Source: Neomesorhizobium sp963726065 (GTDB lineage: Bacteria; Pseudomonadota; Alphaproteobacteria; Rhizobiales; Rhizobiaceae). From it: a stretch of 64,000 nt of DNA. Location of the stretch: assembly GCA_963726065.1 (NCBI GenBank), contig CAVSAU010000008.1, forward strand, positions 46,833 through 110,832, written 5' to 3'. A program made the translations under genes and the position numbers. Shown here one piece after another: positions 44,517 through 54,282 of the stretch. Positions within the stretch are counted from its first letter, which is position 1, and each line of letters begins with the position of its first letter. A model generated the notes under the pieces. It was not told the DNA's origin. It did no database searches and worked only from the letters and a program-made list of their open reading frames with translations.

Positions 44517-45295
44517 GTCCGCCTTCTGGATGGCGAGAAGATGGCGGTGCTGTGCCGGGAGTTCGGGATATCGCGGAAGACCGACCACAAGCTTATCAAT
44601 CGCTACAATGACAGCGGGTTGGAGGTCTGAGCGACCGCTCGCGGCGGCCTTACCGGCACGCCAATCAGCTTCCTTTCCAAGTCGAGAAGCTGATTGTGCG
44701 TGCCAAGCAGGACAAGCCGAACTGGGGCGCGCCGAAGATCAGGGAGCGGTTGGCGCGGCTCCATCCGGACGTTCATTGTCCAGCGATCTCGACGGTTCAT
44801 GCGGTGCTCGATCGCCACGGCTTGGTCAAGCGCCGCAAGCGGCGACGCAACCGGGCCGCCGGAACGCCGCTGTCTCACGTCGCAGCGCCCAATGAGTTGT
44901 GGTGCGCCGATTACAAGCGCGAGTTCATGCTGGCGGACCGGCGCTATTGCTATGCGTTGACGATCAGCGACTTTGCCAGCCGTTATCTGTTGGCCTGCGA
45001 GGCGCTTCACACCACCAAGGAGGCGTACGCCTTCACCGTGTTCGAAAGCGTTTTCAAGGAGTTCGGCCTGCCCGGGGCGGTCAGGACCGACAACGGTGTA
45101 CCCTTTGCCAGTCCCCATGCGCTGTTCAACCTTTCCAGGCTGTCGGTGTGGTGGCTGAGGCTTGGCATCGCCATCGAGCGCATCAAGCCAGGCTGTCCGC
45201 AGCAAAACGGCCGTCATGAGCGCATGCATCTAACGCTCGAGCTGGAAACCACCAAGCCGGCCGGCGCCAACTTCCTGCAGCAGCAGGCCCGCTTC
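44517..45295 (+). pseudogene. IS481-type transposase fragment
   Basis: A truncated integrase-core transposase. The N-terminal helix-turn-helix part reads RLLDGEKMAVLCREFGISRK, then NRYNDSGLE; one base is missing near 44627, after which the frame continues DRSRRPYRHANQLPFQVEKL. DDE-like core segments are ELWCADYKREFMLADRRYCY, VRTDNGVPFASPHALF and IKPGCPQQNGRHERMHLTLE, supplying two Asp and a Glu. It stops abruptly after LQQQARF, about 80-100 residues short, and the extreme N-terminus is missing. No terminal inverted repeats were identified. Between 45296 and 45380 the minus strand reads ASRKGLYQWQKQFRVGGP, a scrap of another transposase helix-turn-helix. Confidence 0.8.
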
Positions 45296-45438
45296 TGCTC
45301 ACCGCGGACGCCGAGCACCAGGCCCGCCAACGCGAAACTGCTTCTGCCACTGATAGAGACCCTTGCGCGAGGCGTGGCATCACCGATTAATGTTCCGGGT
45401 GTTTGGAACGCAAACGTCAAGACGATTGGGCCGTTTGG

Positions 45439-45785
45439 TCAGGTCGTCAGCTTCCCGGAGAGATCCACAAGCTTTCTGAGGATGCCGGAGTGCCCGAAGC
45501 AGAAGAGCTTGCCGTCGGCGTCGTCCGCGCCCGCAATCGCCGTTGAGACGATCTCCGACGCGATCTGCGAGAAGGTGATGCCGTTGCCGCCAAAACCCTG
45601 GACTGCCTGGACCCCGGGTGCCCCGGCAACACCCCGGTGTAAGGAAGCCCGGTCGCGCCGTTCCGAAGCATCCTGCCCAGGCGAAATCGGCGCTCGTGTC
45701 GAGGTGCGGAAGAGATCCTTCCGCTTGGCCGATATGTGGCCTTGAGGGAAAGCAACCCGTCGCGCGTGTCCTCACCGCGATCCAA
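45439..45785 (-). pseudogene. FAD-dependent oxidoreductase (DAO family) C-terminal remnant
   Basis: Minus-strand pieces read ATGLPYTGVLPGHPG, then after one extra base VQAVQGFGGNGITFSQIASE and IVSTAIAGADDADGKLF. GFGGNGITFSQIA is a recognisable C-terminal FAD-binding element of glycine/D-amino-acid oxidase-like enzymes such as gamma-glutamylputrescine oxidase. It ends at a TGA at 45439. Only about 100 residues remain and several frames are needed. The rest of the gene is absent, apparently lost at the IS481-fragment junction. Confidence 0.6.
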
Positions 45786-45817
45786 TATACAGAATGCGGG
45801 ATCCGAGGAGAGGATCT

Positions 45818-47078
45818 CTAATCATCCAAAAAGAAACGCACCATTTCTACCGACGCGTCCGGCCCATGGGGATCGGTAAATGATCCTCCGGCATTCCCTC
45901 CCGACCAGGCATGGCCGGAACCGTCGACAAGCCAGGATTCGACGGCGGACAGTCCTTCACGATCCGCGACGACCGTTCTTGTATATGTTCGCCCGCCGGC
46001 GGCGCGGCCTTTTTCCTTGCGGACGGCGCCTTCCGCGCCGGTCGAACTGGCAGTCGCGACTATGCGGTCCGCATTGGAGGGATGGACCGTTCGGTCGGCG
46101 CCGCCGTGGAAGACGATCGTACGGACCTGGAACGCTGCGCCGGCCGCAGTGCGTGGCTTCGCGGGGGATACGAGGCCAGCATCTCCGCGCATGGCGGAAA
46201 AGGCGGACATGACGTCGTTGGCCGATCCGAAGGCCAGCCCGGAATGGATCCCGACAGCCGCGTAGAGATCGGGATATGTCTCGCCCATCACCGCCGCCAT
46301 CGCGCCGCCCGCCGACAGGCCCGCAACGAAAATCCGCGCGCGGTCGAGGCCGAACTCCGACATGATCTCAGCGGTGATGCCCGCGATGATGGAGGGCTCT
46401 CCCGCGTCGCGCATCTGGTCTGCTGGCCTGAACCAGTTCCAGCAGGACGACACGTTGTCGGCTCGCGTCCTGGCCGGGATAGGCGACCAAAAGGCCGTGC
46501 GCCTCGGCGACGGCGTTCATGCCGGTGCCCATGGCGAAGTCGTCGGGATCCTGCTTGCAGCCGTGAAGCATGACCACGAGGCCACGCGGACGATTTGGCG
46601 CAGAGGCGGGAATGTAGAGCCTGTAGCGTCGCGTGCCTGTCGCGCAGGTGAAGGAGCGCGTCAGGAACCGCGCGCCATCTGGCATCGGAGGGGGCGGGAT
46701 GTGTTTCGCCATTTCGGGCTGGCTCATGCCCGGCAGCGATCCGAGCGTGCCGATCGCCAATCGTCCCTCACGCAGGACTTGCAACGTTTCTCCAAGGGGC
46801 TTTCGTAACCTCTGCGAAGGCCGGGATACATCCGGTCGTGCGGTTGCGACCGTAGGCTTTGCCGAAGGCTCTATGATCTCGGCATTCGGATCGACCGGAA
46901 AAGGTGTCGGACGTGCTTTCGCCAATGGGGGCGTGATGTCCGGAACCGTCGGGCCGCGGGCAGGGGAGACCCATCGACCGGCAAGCGCGTCCTGGATCGC
47001 CCGTGTCGCCTCGACGAGGTTCGAGTTGCGCGTGGAACGTGCTGCCTGGCGCATGGCCGCCGCAAAGTCGTCATTCAT
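45818..47078 (-). pseudogene. PHB depolymerase-family esterase, one frameshift
   Basis: The repaired protein is 419 residues. A long N-terminal linker rich in Pro and Arg (about 1-140) precedes an alpha/beta hydrolase: YRLYIPASAPNRPRGLVVML, HGCKQDPDDFAMGTGMN (oxyanion region), the lipase box VAGLSAGGAMAA, FHGGADRTVHPSNAD for the acid, and DGSGHAWSGGNAGGSFTDP with the catalytic His. Matches intracellular poly(3-hydroxybutyrate) depolymerase-like esterases. The frame breaks near 46450 where one extra C separates YPGQDAS from NVSSCWNWFRPADQ; the length of 1261 is 3n+1. Downstream of a CopG-type gene on the same strand, the usual arrangement for this family in rhizobia. Confidence 0.85.
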
Positions 47079-47107
47079 GATCTTGTCCTGTTGTTGGAGC
47101 GCAGGTG

Positions 47108-47533
47108 TTATCGGATACGGTCGGCCAGCGCCGATTTCAGTTCCGCGCTGGCCTGAAGCGCACCCAGCACGGTGATGGATTCGATGGTCGCCAACGCGAG
47201 TTCCGGCGTGACGTCGGATGCGATGCGGGCAAGCCCTACCACCTTGATGTGGAGCTTTTCTCCGGCGGCCTTCACCGACTCCAGATCGGCCCTGCTGTAG
47301 TCTCGCAGGCCGAGTTCCAGCGTATGCCGGACGATCGACTGCGCGACGGCCTCGGCATGGCTGGCAAGCTGGTTGCGGATCGCGGTGCGGATGAAGTCGG
47401 TGCGGTTGGAATAGAAACCCTCCTGCACCAGAAGGTCCACACGCCCGAGGTCAACAAAACCCAGATTGATGGTAATCTTCTCCGTGTCACCGCCCTTGTC
47501 GCGAAGCACCAACATATTAGCCGCCTTAGCCAT
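47108..47533 (-). CDS. CopG-like ribbon-helix-helix protein
   Basis: A 141-residue protein. An N-terminal ribbon-helix-helix (EKITINLGFVDLGRVDLLVQ, then YSNRTDFIRTAIRNQLA) is fused to a helical domain with HIKVVGLARIASDVTPELAL and SITVLGALQASAELKSAL. It is longer than an antitoxin and is not followed by a toxin gene. It precedes the PHB depolymerase gene by about 30 bases, which suggests it regulates that gene. Start ATG at 47533. Confidence 0.82.
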   Translation of the reverse strand: MAKAANMLVLRDKGGDTEKITINLGFVDLGRVDLLVQEGFYSNRTDFIRTAIRNQLASHAEAVAQSIVRHTLELGLRDYSRADLESVKAAGEKLHIKVVGLARIASDVTPELALATIESITVLGALQASAELKSALADRIR

Positions 47534-47639
47534 TCTCCATCCGTATGGATGGTATATGGATGTTAATCGGATGTTTTCAAGGCGAAAACGTTCGGGCCTC
47601 CGACTTGCAGTAAAGTCAACTCTCGGCCTTGAAGTTCTT

Positions 47640-48195
47640 CACTTCCTCGTCGACCTTCATGCTGGCCTGCCATGTTTGTGCATGAGATTCGCTGGGCGAT
47701 ACGGCTATCGTCTCGGCGAGGCGCAGCGCCTTCCACCGGCGCGGGTGTCGAGAGAGGAAAAGTTGCGGCCCCTGTAGTAGCGGATCGTTGGCAAAGTCGA
47801 TGCCGAGCTGCACGTTCTGGGTCATGAACGCGACCTGCTCGGTCTCGGCGAAGAAATTTGCCCGGCATGCGGTCCAGCACGAGGCGTCCGAGTGGGATCG
47901 GATCTATGACCTCTTCTGGAATGAGCCTGGTCGGGTCGAGTATGTCCACGTCGAGACTGTCGGCGAAATCCTGATCGAAGAGCTGCACGCACAGCTCCCA
48001 TTCCGGGAAGTCCCCGGCTTAGATCGCTTCCAACAGTTGGCTCGATGGAAATCCGGTTCGGCGCCGTTGATCTTCTTGACCGCCTCGTTCCACACACTGA
48101 TTGCAGACCGAGCTTCGGCTTCCAGATAAACTTGACGAAAGTCAACTCGTCCTTCTTGTTCAGAGACAAGCCCGCATCTGTCAAAGGCCGCGGTG
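47640..48195 (-). pseudogene. Catalase remnant
   Basis: Scattered pieces on the minus strand match the middle of a monofunctional heme catalase: KDELTFVKFIWKPKLGLQSV, VWNEAVKKINGAEPDFHR, LFDQDFADSLDVDILDPTRL followed by IPEEVIDPIPLGRLVLDRMP, and MTQNVQLGIDFANDPLLQG. At least three frame changes are needed. The N-terminal half with the active-site His and the C-terminal heme-ligand region are missing. It is therefore a dead gene. It lies between the CopG-like gene and a transglutaminase gene. Confidence 0.8.
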
Positions 48196-48201
48196 CCATT
48201 C

Positions 48202-49059
48202 CTATGACGCCGGCGTGACGCTCACCTTGACGTCCATGGCCAAGAAATCCTCCGGCGTGCCAACATAACCGCCGACGATCGGCATGATCTGGCGATTGCG
48301 GCGGCCAACTGCCACCGGGATGAGGTTGGCGCCGCCCATGCGGCGATGCGTCGGGTCGAAGGCGATCCATCCGGCGCCGGGGAGGTAGACCTCCGCCCAG
48401 GCATGGGTCGAGCCTGGATCGTCGGCAGGTGCTTGTGGATCGAACAGATAGCCTGAGACGGCGCGAGCGCCGAAGCCGAGATGACGGACCGCCTCGATGA
48501 ACAGCGCGGCGATGTCCCGGCACGAACCGCTCGCCAGCGCCAGCGTCTCAAGCGGCGTCTGCATCCCTTCCTCGTCACGGACGCGATAAGCCACGGAGCC
48601 GAGGATTCCGGCGTTGAGGTCCTTCAGAAGTGAAAGCGTGTCGGTTGTCGCTCCTCGCACAAACGCTCGCGCCCATGCGCCCATGCTTCCTTCCGGGTCA
48701 CTATGTTCCGGAATGCGCAGAATGCCCAGATCGGCCAGATCGTCGCGGGAATATTCAAACGGGAAGGAATGCGCCTCGGGCACGATGCGGAATACCGGCC
48801 ACGCCACGGCCGACTGCTCGACCGTGAGTTCGCTTGCAATCACCAGTTCGGCGGTTGGCTCCGAGAACACGCCGGTGGCGATCAGGTTGCCGAAGACGTC
48901 CTGCGTATAGTCAAGTTCCACCGCCGGCGAACAGACAAGCGAACTCACCACCACGACAACGTCATGGCTGGTGCGAGGCCGCAGCATCATGCGGTGCGGC
49001 TGCAGCACGACAAGACGTGCGTAGCGGTAGGTCGTCCGGTGATGGATCGCCAGTCTCAT
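48202..49059 (-). CDS. Transglutaminase-like cysteine protease family protein
   Basis: A 285-residue protein with an N-terminal bacterial transglutaminase-associated domain (about 1-85; RLAIHHRTTYRYARLVVLQP, then LDYTQDVFGNLIATG) and a core with the catalytic triad C180 (ASGSCRDIAALFIEA), H219 (STHAWAEVYLPG) and D235 (IAFDPTHRRMGG). Such proteins are probably cytoplasmic peptidases or amidases in alphaproteobacteria. The ATG at 49059 gives the usual RL.IHH.T.Y start; longer frames to 49284 are not family-like. The 3' end abuts the catalase remnant. Confidence 0.9.
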   Translation of the reverse strand: MRLAIHHRTTYRYARLVVLQPHRMMLRPRTSHDVVVVVSSLVCSPAVELDYTQDVFGNLIATGVFSEPTAELVIASELTVEQSAVAWPVFRIVPEAHSFPFEYSRDDLADLGILRIPEHSDPEGSMGAWARAFVRGATTDTLSLLKDLNAGILGSVAYRVRDEEGMQTPLETLALASGSCRDIAALFIEAVRHLGFGARAVSGYLFDPQAPADDPGSTHAWAEVYLPGAGWIAFDPTHRRMGGANLIPVAVGRRNRQIMPIVGGYVGTPEDFLAMDVKVSVTPAS

Positions 49060-49878
49060 GCGTGCCGCCGAAACGTGGCTGGCGGTGCGACCGTCGTGAA
49101 CGGAACTCTCATGTGGATGTCCCGGGGACCGTGCCGAAATGGCGCTGGTTCGATGATAACGCACCTGTAGCACGATCGTTGCTGCGCCGCACAAATTGAT
49201 GCGTGGGCTCCCGAGATGCCGGGTGGTCGCGAAGCCGTGCCGCACGAGAGGCGGCCGACCGTTTAAGCCGAAGGGTGATTGCACTTGGTTGCCTCACCTC
49301 CGGTCCCTTGCCACAGGAGATGCGGCCGACCGCTTGAAGCCGGAAGGTGGAAAGGGGCTCCGCCCTCCGACCCATGCACCCTGCCGGGTATGGGGGCTTG
49401 TTGGCAGTGGTCATGCATTTTGCGCCGAGATCGGCACCAGTCCAATCCCGATGGCGCAAGCCCTGAAATCGTGGGAAATCGCCGATAACCGTCTACCGCA
49501 CGAATAGTCGCCTGAGATAGGCACCGGTCGAACTTTCTAGGCAAACCGGCACCCTGGTGGCCGCTTCGGCCACCATAAACCGGACTCCAGAAGGCGGGTT
49601 CTTTTTATGTCCGATTCCGACCGCAAGGGCGACCAACCGAACAGCACCTATTGTCCGGTTGATCGCGCAGGGTCACGTTCTGGCGACCTATCTCACGAAT
49701 GTAGGCGACTATGACTGATCAGTCGGCCCATGGTGCGGACGCGGCGGCCATGTTGCCTGATCCCACCGATGGCGTTGCCCTGACGGTTCGGCCACCGCGC
49801 CTAGGTTGGCGCTAACCCATCATGCTATCCGGCGATAGTGACGAATTGTTTCTGCGACACACGTCGCTTGCTAGCTCT
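49060..49878. other. Gene-poor decayed stretch with direct repeat and hairpin
   Basis: No supported gene is seen in this 819-base stretch. A direct repeat GCGGCCGACCGTTTAAGCCG (49251-49274) recurs with few changes at 49322-49347. A perfect inverted repeat, TGGTGGCCG with CGGCCACCA separated by CTT, lies at 49555-49575 without a following T-run. The rest looks like eroded coding DNA. Confidence 0.45.
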
Positions 49879-50239
49879 CTAGAGCTTGCGCGATTTTATG
49901 CGCCAGTCCCAGTTGTGCATCGGGCCGATGTCCATATGAATGGAACCCGAAGCGTAGATACCGACGCCGCCGATCTCTGGAAGTGTGCGGACAAAGGAGC
50001 GAAGGCGTTTTGCTTCACGCAGCCCATGTCTTCGTTGCCGTCAGCTAGGACGTAGAGGTCCTCGAAGTTCCTTGCCGCCTTGCGTTCAACCTCCTGCTTT
50101 TCTTTTCCTTGGCGCGTCGGACGAGGCTACGCAACCCGCCAATGGCCGAGAGAGGCTGAACGGCCCTGTCATCGCGTCGCGAGTGAGGCTTGATAATGGT
50201 GGGACGAGCCTTGGCTTTGGTCTCGCCGTATTTAGGCAA
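49879..50239 (-). pseudogene. M15/YcbK-like peptidase C-terminal remnant
   Basis: The minus strand reads REAKRLRSFVRTLPEIGGVG followed by IYASGSIHMDIGPMHNWDWR and a TAG at 49879. The GGVGIY...SGSIHMDIG...W pattern resembles the metal-binding end of M15 (YcbK/DUF882-like) murein peptidases. Upstream, after a frame change near 50022, comes RNFEDLYVLADGNEDMG and, in another frame, RAVQPLSAIGGLRSLVRRAK. At least two frameshifts and no intact start: a remnant. The family call is tentative. Confidence 0.45.
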
Positions 50240-51086
50240 GAGCTACGGGGTGTTGGTGGTGGGACGGTCGATGCGGGCGTTATGATATCCTTGTCCATCT
50301 CTTTACTGGCAACCACCGTTTCCGGCTCGCGCTGCGCTGCCGTTCTGGCGCTGGTGACGGCACGGGCGTTGTTCAAGGTGCACAATGACGGCAAGGTCGG
50401 CAGGCAAAGGAAAAAACCGCTCGTGCAGGGGCAGGCTCTGACGTGTGGCAGGGTGACACGTTGCAGCCTGTCGCGCTTGCTATGCAGACGTGCGCGTTTG
50501 GAGGCCATGACGGTGTTTGTTACCCGGGGCTGCTGAAAGAGTTGAGATTGGTAAGGGTTCGCGAACCCGATAACAGCCGCGCATACGATAGAAATCTTCG
50601 GTGCGCGCAGCTGTCGTCGCGCCTGATTTTGGGTCACGTGTGTCGAGGCGGGCTTGTCGGAGAAAATGGCGCTGCGACAAACCCGCCCGCCACAGCCCGA
50701 AGCACAACGTCCAATTGGAATTTGCTTAATGTCGGCGGCTATACAGATTTGGAAGACCTCCGTTTGTTGCGTTCTGACGAAAGTTTGCGCTGAGCTGCCA
50801 CAGGGCTCATAATGCGAGCTCTGGTCGCTTGGGCAGAGGTTCGGACTGATCCGGGCCGAACAGCTTCTTCGGAGACCGACACCAGGGTGCCTACGCCATC
50901 GGCTCTGGCCGCTCACTTAGCGGTTGCCCACCTTGAACGTCGCGGCAAATGACGATTTACGTCCATGGCATTTCGCACTCATGGTGCTTAGATGCCTTAG
51001 ATGTGCTTTTGATGGAATTTCGGCCCTGAACGTGGCACGTTTCCGTGGCAAGTTTCGATGAGCAGTAGCTAAGCCGTTGAGTTTGT
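50240..51086. other. Gene-poor stretch left of the island
   Basis: Open frames up to 276 codons exist on the minus strand (50086-50916), but their composition (Ser/Arg/Pro-rich, no motif) and the lack of a ribosome binding site do not support a gene. No repeat or RNA gene was recognised up to the island boundary at 51087. Confidence 0.45.
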
Positions 51087-51131
51087 TGGCGCACCCGACA
51101 GGATTCGAACCTGTGACCTCTGCCTTCGGAG
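51087..51131 (-). repeat. Island attachment-site copy (truncated tRNA-Arg 3' part)
   Basis: These 45 bases match the 3' part of the tRNA-Arg gene at 63802-63846 at 42 positions; the first 29 are identical and include the encoded CCA and the T-arm. The match extends to the anticodon loop, the usual crossover place of tyrosine integrases. No D-arm or acceptor 5' strand follows, so this is not a functional tRNA. It marks the left end of the island, about 180 bases before the integrase gene. Confidence 0.85.
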
Positions 51132-51260
51132 AATGGATAATGGCTTCCGCCGAAACTATCCGTTTCTATCCGATTGCGCGCTATGCCACTGAAATCACAA
51201 AACAAATTTGAAATCGACCAGCGCCGACGGTACGACGGAGCGGCTCAAACCTCTCCCCGG

Positions 51261-51280
51261 TGCTTACGCATTGCTTACGC
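51261..51280. repeat. Tandem TGCTTACGC sites by the integrase gene
   Basis: TGCTTACGC occurs at 51261-51269 and again at 51272-51280, 11 bases apart, 29 bases before the integrase start. The same pair with the same spacing occurs at 63883-63902. About one helical turn separates the copies, as for arm-type recombinase or regulator binding sites. Confidence 0.5.
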
Positions 51281-51308
51281 GGGGATTCTGCCAAGGAAAC
51301 GCCCCCGA

Positions 51309-52663
51309 ATGACGAAGCTGACCAAACGAACCGTCGATGCCACCAAAATCAGGTCCTCGGACTATGTCCTATGGGACGACGATCTTCCCGGTTTCGGGCT
51401 GCGCGTCTTCAAATCAGGGAAGCGAAGCTATGTTGTGCAGTATCGCGCTGCCGGCCGCTCGCGTCGCTTCACGATCGGCCTGCACGGAGTTTGGACTCCT
51501 GAGGAGGCCAGGCGCGAGGCGAAAGTCCTGCTCGGCCAGGTCGCGCGAGGCGGCAACCCCGCCGAGGAGCGCAAGCTCGATCGCGAGGCGATCACGGTCA
51601 AGGAACTCTGCACCCGCTACCTCGAAGATCTCAGGAACGGGCTTGTGCTCGGAAAGCGAGGCCGGCCGAAGAAGGCTCACGACGATCTCCACCGATGTGG
51701 GGCGCATCGAGCGGCACATCGTTCCTCTGCTCGGCAGTCGACGGGTGCGGGATTTGGCCAAGTCCGACATCACCCAGGCCATGAAGGACATCATGGCGGG
51801 CAAGACGCGCGCGAACGTCAAGACGGACAAGCTGCGCGGACGTGCCATCGTGCGCGGCGGAGCCGGCACCGCAGCTCGAACGATCGGTCTCTTCGGCGGC
51901 ATTCTCACCTATGCGGTCGAACTCGGCATCGTCGAGCAGAATCCCGTGCATGGCGTTCGCAAGCCGAAGGACCAGGTCAACGCCCGCCGTCTCAGCGAGC
52001 AGGAGTATCGCACGCTCGGTGATATTCTGCGGAAGGCGGTCGAGGACGGGCAGTACGAGACCACCGCAGAAATCATCCGGGTGATCGCCCTGACGGGCTG
52101 CCGGCGCAGCGAGGTCATCGGTCTGCAGTTGCGGCGAAGTCGATATCGAGGGCAGTTGCCTGCGCCTGGCCGACAGCAAGGAAGGCGCGTCAGTGCGTCC
52201 GATCGGTCTGCCGGTGCTGGAATATCTCGAAGGTCGCCGCGACGAGGAACAGAGTGCTGAAGACTATGTCTTTCCCGGCTGGGAGGATGGCACGCCATTC
52301 GGGAGCTTCCCGAGACAGTGGACGAAGCTGTTCAAGGATACCGACCTGGCCGGCATCACGCCGCATGTTCTGCGGCACAGCTTCGCCAGTATCGGCAATG
52401 ATCTCGGGTTCACCGAGGCAACGATCGCGGCTCTGGTCGGACATTCTCGAGGCACGGTGACGAGCCGCTACATCCATACCGTAGACACTGCGCTCATCAT
52501 GGCGGCCGACAGCATCGCCGGATACATTCAGGGCCTGCTGGACGGCGTCGCGTTCACCCACACCGCCTATGCACTCGATCGGGATTCCAGGAAGTCGGCG
52601 CTTGCTCACTTCCTGGGAAAGGCGACAGCGGGAGAGAGAGTTGCTGAGCGCTCAGTAGCCTGA
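51309..52663 (+). pseudogene. Tyrosine integrase (P4-like, arm-binding N-terminus), two frameshifts
   Basis: The repaired protein is about 450 residues. The N-terminal arm-binding domain (DUF4102-like) reads SSDYVLWDDDLPGFGLRVFK and KRSYVVQYRAAGRSRRFTIG. The core-binding domain follows (VGRIERHIVPLLGSRRVRDL). The catalytic domain has the first Arg in TGCRRSEVIGLQ, H-x-x-R in TPHVLRHSFASIG and the nucleophile Tyr in TSRYIHT. Two extra bases break it, near 51680 (KKA before STISTDVG) and near 52135 (GLQ before EVDIEGSCLRL); the length of 1355 is 3n+2. It should catalyse integration into tRNA-Arg. As written it would be inactive. Confidence 0.88.
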
Positions 52664-53025
52664 TTGTGCTCATTCCCTGTCCGGAACGTCAGCTTCGCGC
52701 CCCGGTTCGGACGTCCGCGGTCTTGCTTGGGTCTCTCGAAAGCGGTCGTTCGCTGTATCTTGATCGAAGATCTGCTATGCGGCGGGAACTGCGAACGTTC
52801 AACGTCGGGAACCAATGCCAGAAATACGGACAATTAAACCTTCGCCGCGGCTGCACCAACTACTGCTTTGCAGGTCAGAAGAAATGCCGACTATTGGTGC
52901 GGCTTTGAACACGTCAATTCGAGGGCTCGGCATCGCCTGTATGCACGAAGGTCGTAGTGCCGAAAGGCATCGAAGCATCATCCGCAATGCTGACTGAGCA
53001 AACGATCCCAAACTCCAAGTCTGCT
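52664..53025. other. Intergenic region between integrase and peptidase unit
   Basis: No supported gene in 362 bases. Short frames on both strands have no motif or ribosome binding site. No excisionase-like gene was recognised here. Confidence 0.45.
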
Positions 53026-53337
53026 TCAAGAGCCTGCCTCTTTTGACAGCGCGCTAATTATTCTTTCGACGTCTTCTGCAGAATAGCCGCGCAGTTCAGT
53101 GTCTCCGAGTTTTGCCCTTCGACCAGCCTTTGCATCCAACCAAGCAGCTATGATACCCGCTGCCTCCTTTACGAGCACCCCACTTACTGGCAGCGCGAGG
53201 AGCACTTCCCACTCCATACCTGTCAGAGCTCTTTCCTGAGACGTATTTTGATGCTTGAAGTTAAGCGCTTCGAGCTCCGACCGTATTGATTTTACAGCGG
53301 TCTCAGTTTCGCAGTGGAATAGTAACATTTTGGTCAT
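53026..53337 (-). CDS. Small protein resembling an effector-associated component
   Basis: A 103-residue protein with a beta-alpha-beta-alpha look: MLLFHCETETAVKSIRSELE, VLLALPVSGVLVKEAAGIIA, AWLDAKAGRRAKLGDTELRG and YSAEDVERIISALSKE. The pattern of a hydrophobic helix, AWLxxxxGRR, a short strand (KLGDTELRG) and a final helix recalls effector-associated constant components of NTP-dependent conflict systems, but this is remembered similarity only. The ATG overlaps the peptidase stop by four bases (53334-53337), so the two products are probably made together. Function unknown. Confidence 0.5.
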   Translation of the reverse strand: MTKMLLFHCETETAVKSIRSELEALNFKHQNTSQERALTGMEWEVLLALPVSGVLVKEAAGIIAAWLDAKAGRRAKLGDTELRGYSAEDVERIISALSKEAGS

Positions 53338-54213
53338 GACAGATATCCCTTCTCGTACAGTCTAGAGATAAGTGGCGCGTACTCGTAGGAAGCGTTTTCC
53401 CCGTAGGCAAGGTCCTTAAGTGCCACCAGTGGTGTCACCATGTAAGACACAACGTCTGCGAGTTCCCCAAGCTCATCCTCTATCAGCCGCTTCAATGCTT
53501 CGGCGCGAACCCTGTTGTGCTGCGAGTAAACCGTGCTTGGGCGCAATGCTGACATCATTAATGCGAAAATGTATGCTCCAGCTAGCAAAGGCATCTTATT
53601 TGTCAGGGCAGATGGTTGAATTTCTGAGTAATCCCAAACGGATTCTTAGGCAACGACGAGCGAACGCATCGGCCTCCAATTCCTGGTTTTCTACATCATC
53701 GGAGTGCGACACCAAGTGTCCAAGCAGTAAATGTGCGAACTCGTGCAGCCAAATGGCCATCATTGCACCACCGAACATGCTATGGCCAAATGAGCCGGAA
53801 GTGTCATGCGGTAGACTAGGGAAACGCTGAACTTCCCAGAACGAAATGTTAGGCTGATCTGTCAGATGCATCAGATTAACCAACGAGATGAATATTGGAT
53901 GATCGACCGAAGTGGGAATGGCATCTTGGTATGGTTTTAGTGCGATTTGGCGTCCTATTCTCTGCTCTATAGAATTGTTGGCAATGCAGAGGCATGCCAA
54001 TTGAAGAATATGCGGCGTCACACGGTAAAATCTGACATGTGGAAACGGCAACTGACTGTTTCCTAGGCTGGCAGTTGCATTGAAGTGTTGTTCCCACGTG
54101 AATACAGCTGGGATAGCGTGCAAAATGTCCTTCAATCTCGGGGATTCTGGGAGGTCAGAAGCTGCTGATAGTCTTTCTTGCAGCTCGGAGATATTTAGTC
54201 GGAAGCATTTCAA
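53334..54213 (-). pseudogene. HEXXH zinc metallopeptidase, apparently split by one frameshift
   Basis: The first part (TTG 54213 to TAA 53596, 205 residues) has a zinc-peptidase motif at residues 157-161, AIWLHEFAHLLLGHL, with the probable third ligand in NQELEADAFARRCL about 20 residues on. The second part (53594 to 53334) reads PLLAGAYIFALMMSALRPST, then VRAEALKRLIEDELGELADV, as the usual C-terminal continuation of such peptidases (a hydrophobic helix, then a Ser-Thr-His-like and Arg-rich segment). The parts are in frames one base apart, so one extra base near 53600 would join them into about 292 residues. An AGGAG box lies seven bases before the TTG. Soluble, no signal peptide. It may instead be two genes. 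Confidence 0.6.
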
Positions 54214-54282
54214 TGCACCGCTCCTATTCGCTCGTTCTATCAGATTAGCTGCGAGCGTTTGGCCTTCGGAGGTTTCCTCTCG

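Noticed and set aside
45296..45745. C-terminal extension of the IS481-type transposase
   Set aside because: The continuing plus-strand frame is antisense to a FAD-oxidoreductase remnant. The transposase homology ends at LQQQARF.
50086..50916. Minus-strand open frame of 276 codons in the decayed zone
   Set aside because: No domain, no ribosome binding site and an unnatural composition. The recognisable peptidase-like pieces lie in other frames.
51087..51165. A second complete tRNA-Arg gene
   Set aside because: Only the 3' part (T-arm to anticodon loop) matches; the D-arm and 5' acceptor strand are absent, so it is an attachment-site copy.
53026..53594. A classical type II toxin-antitoxin pair
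   Set aside because: Neither product resembles a known toxin or a DNA-binding antitoxin, and the 86-residue frame reads better as the end of the peptidase.
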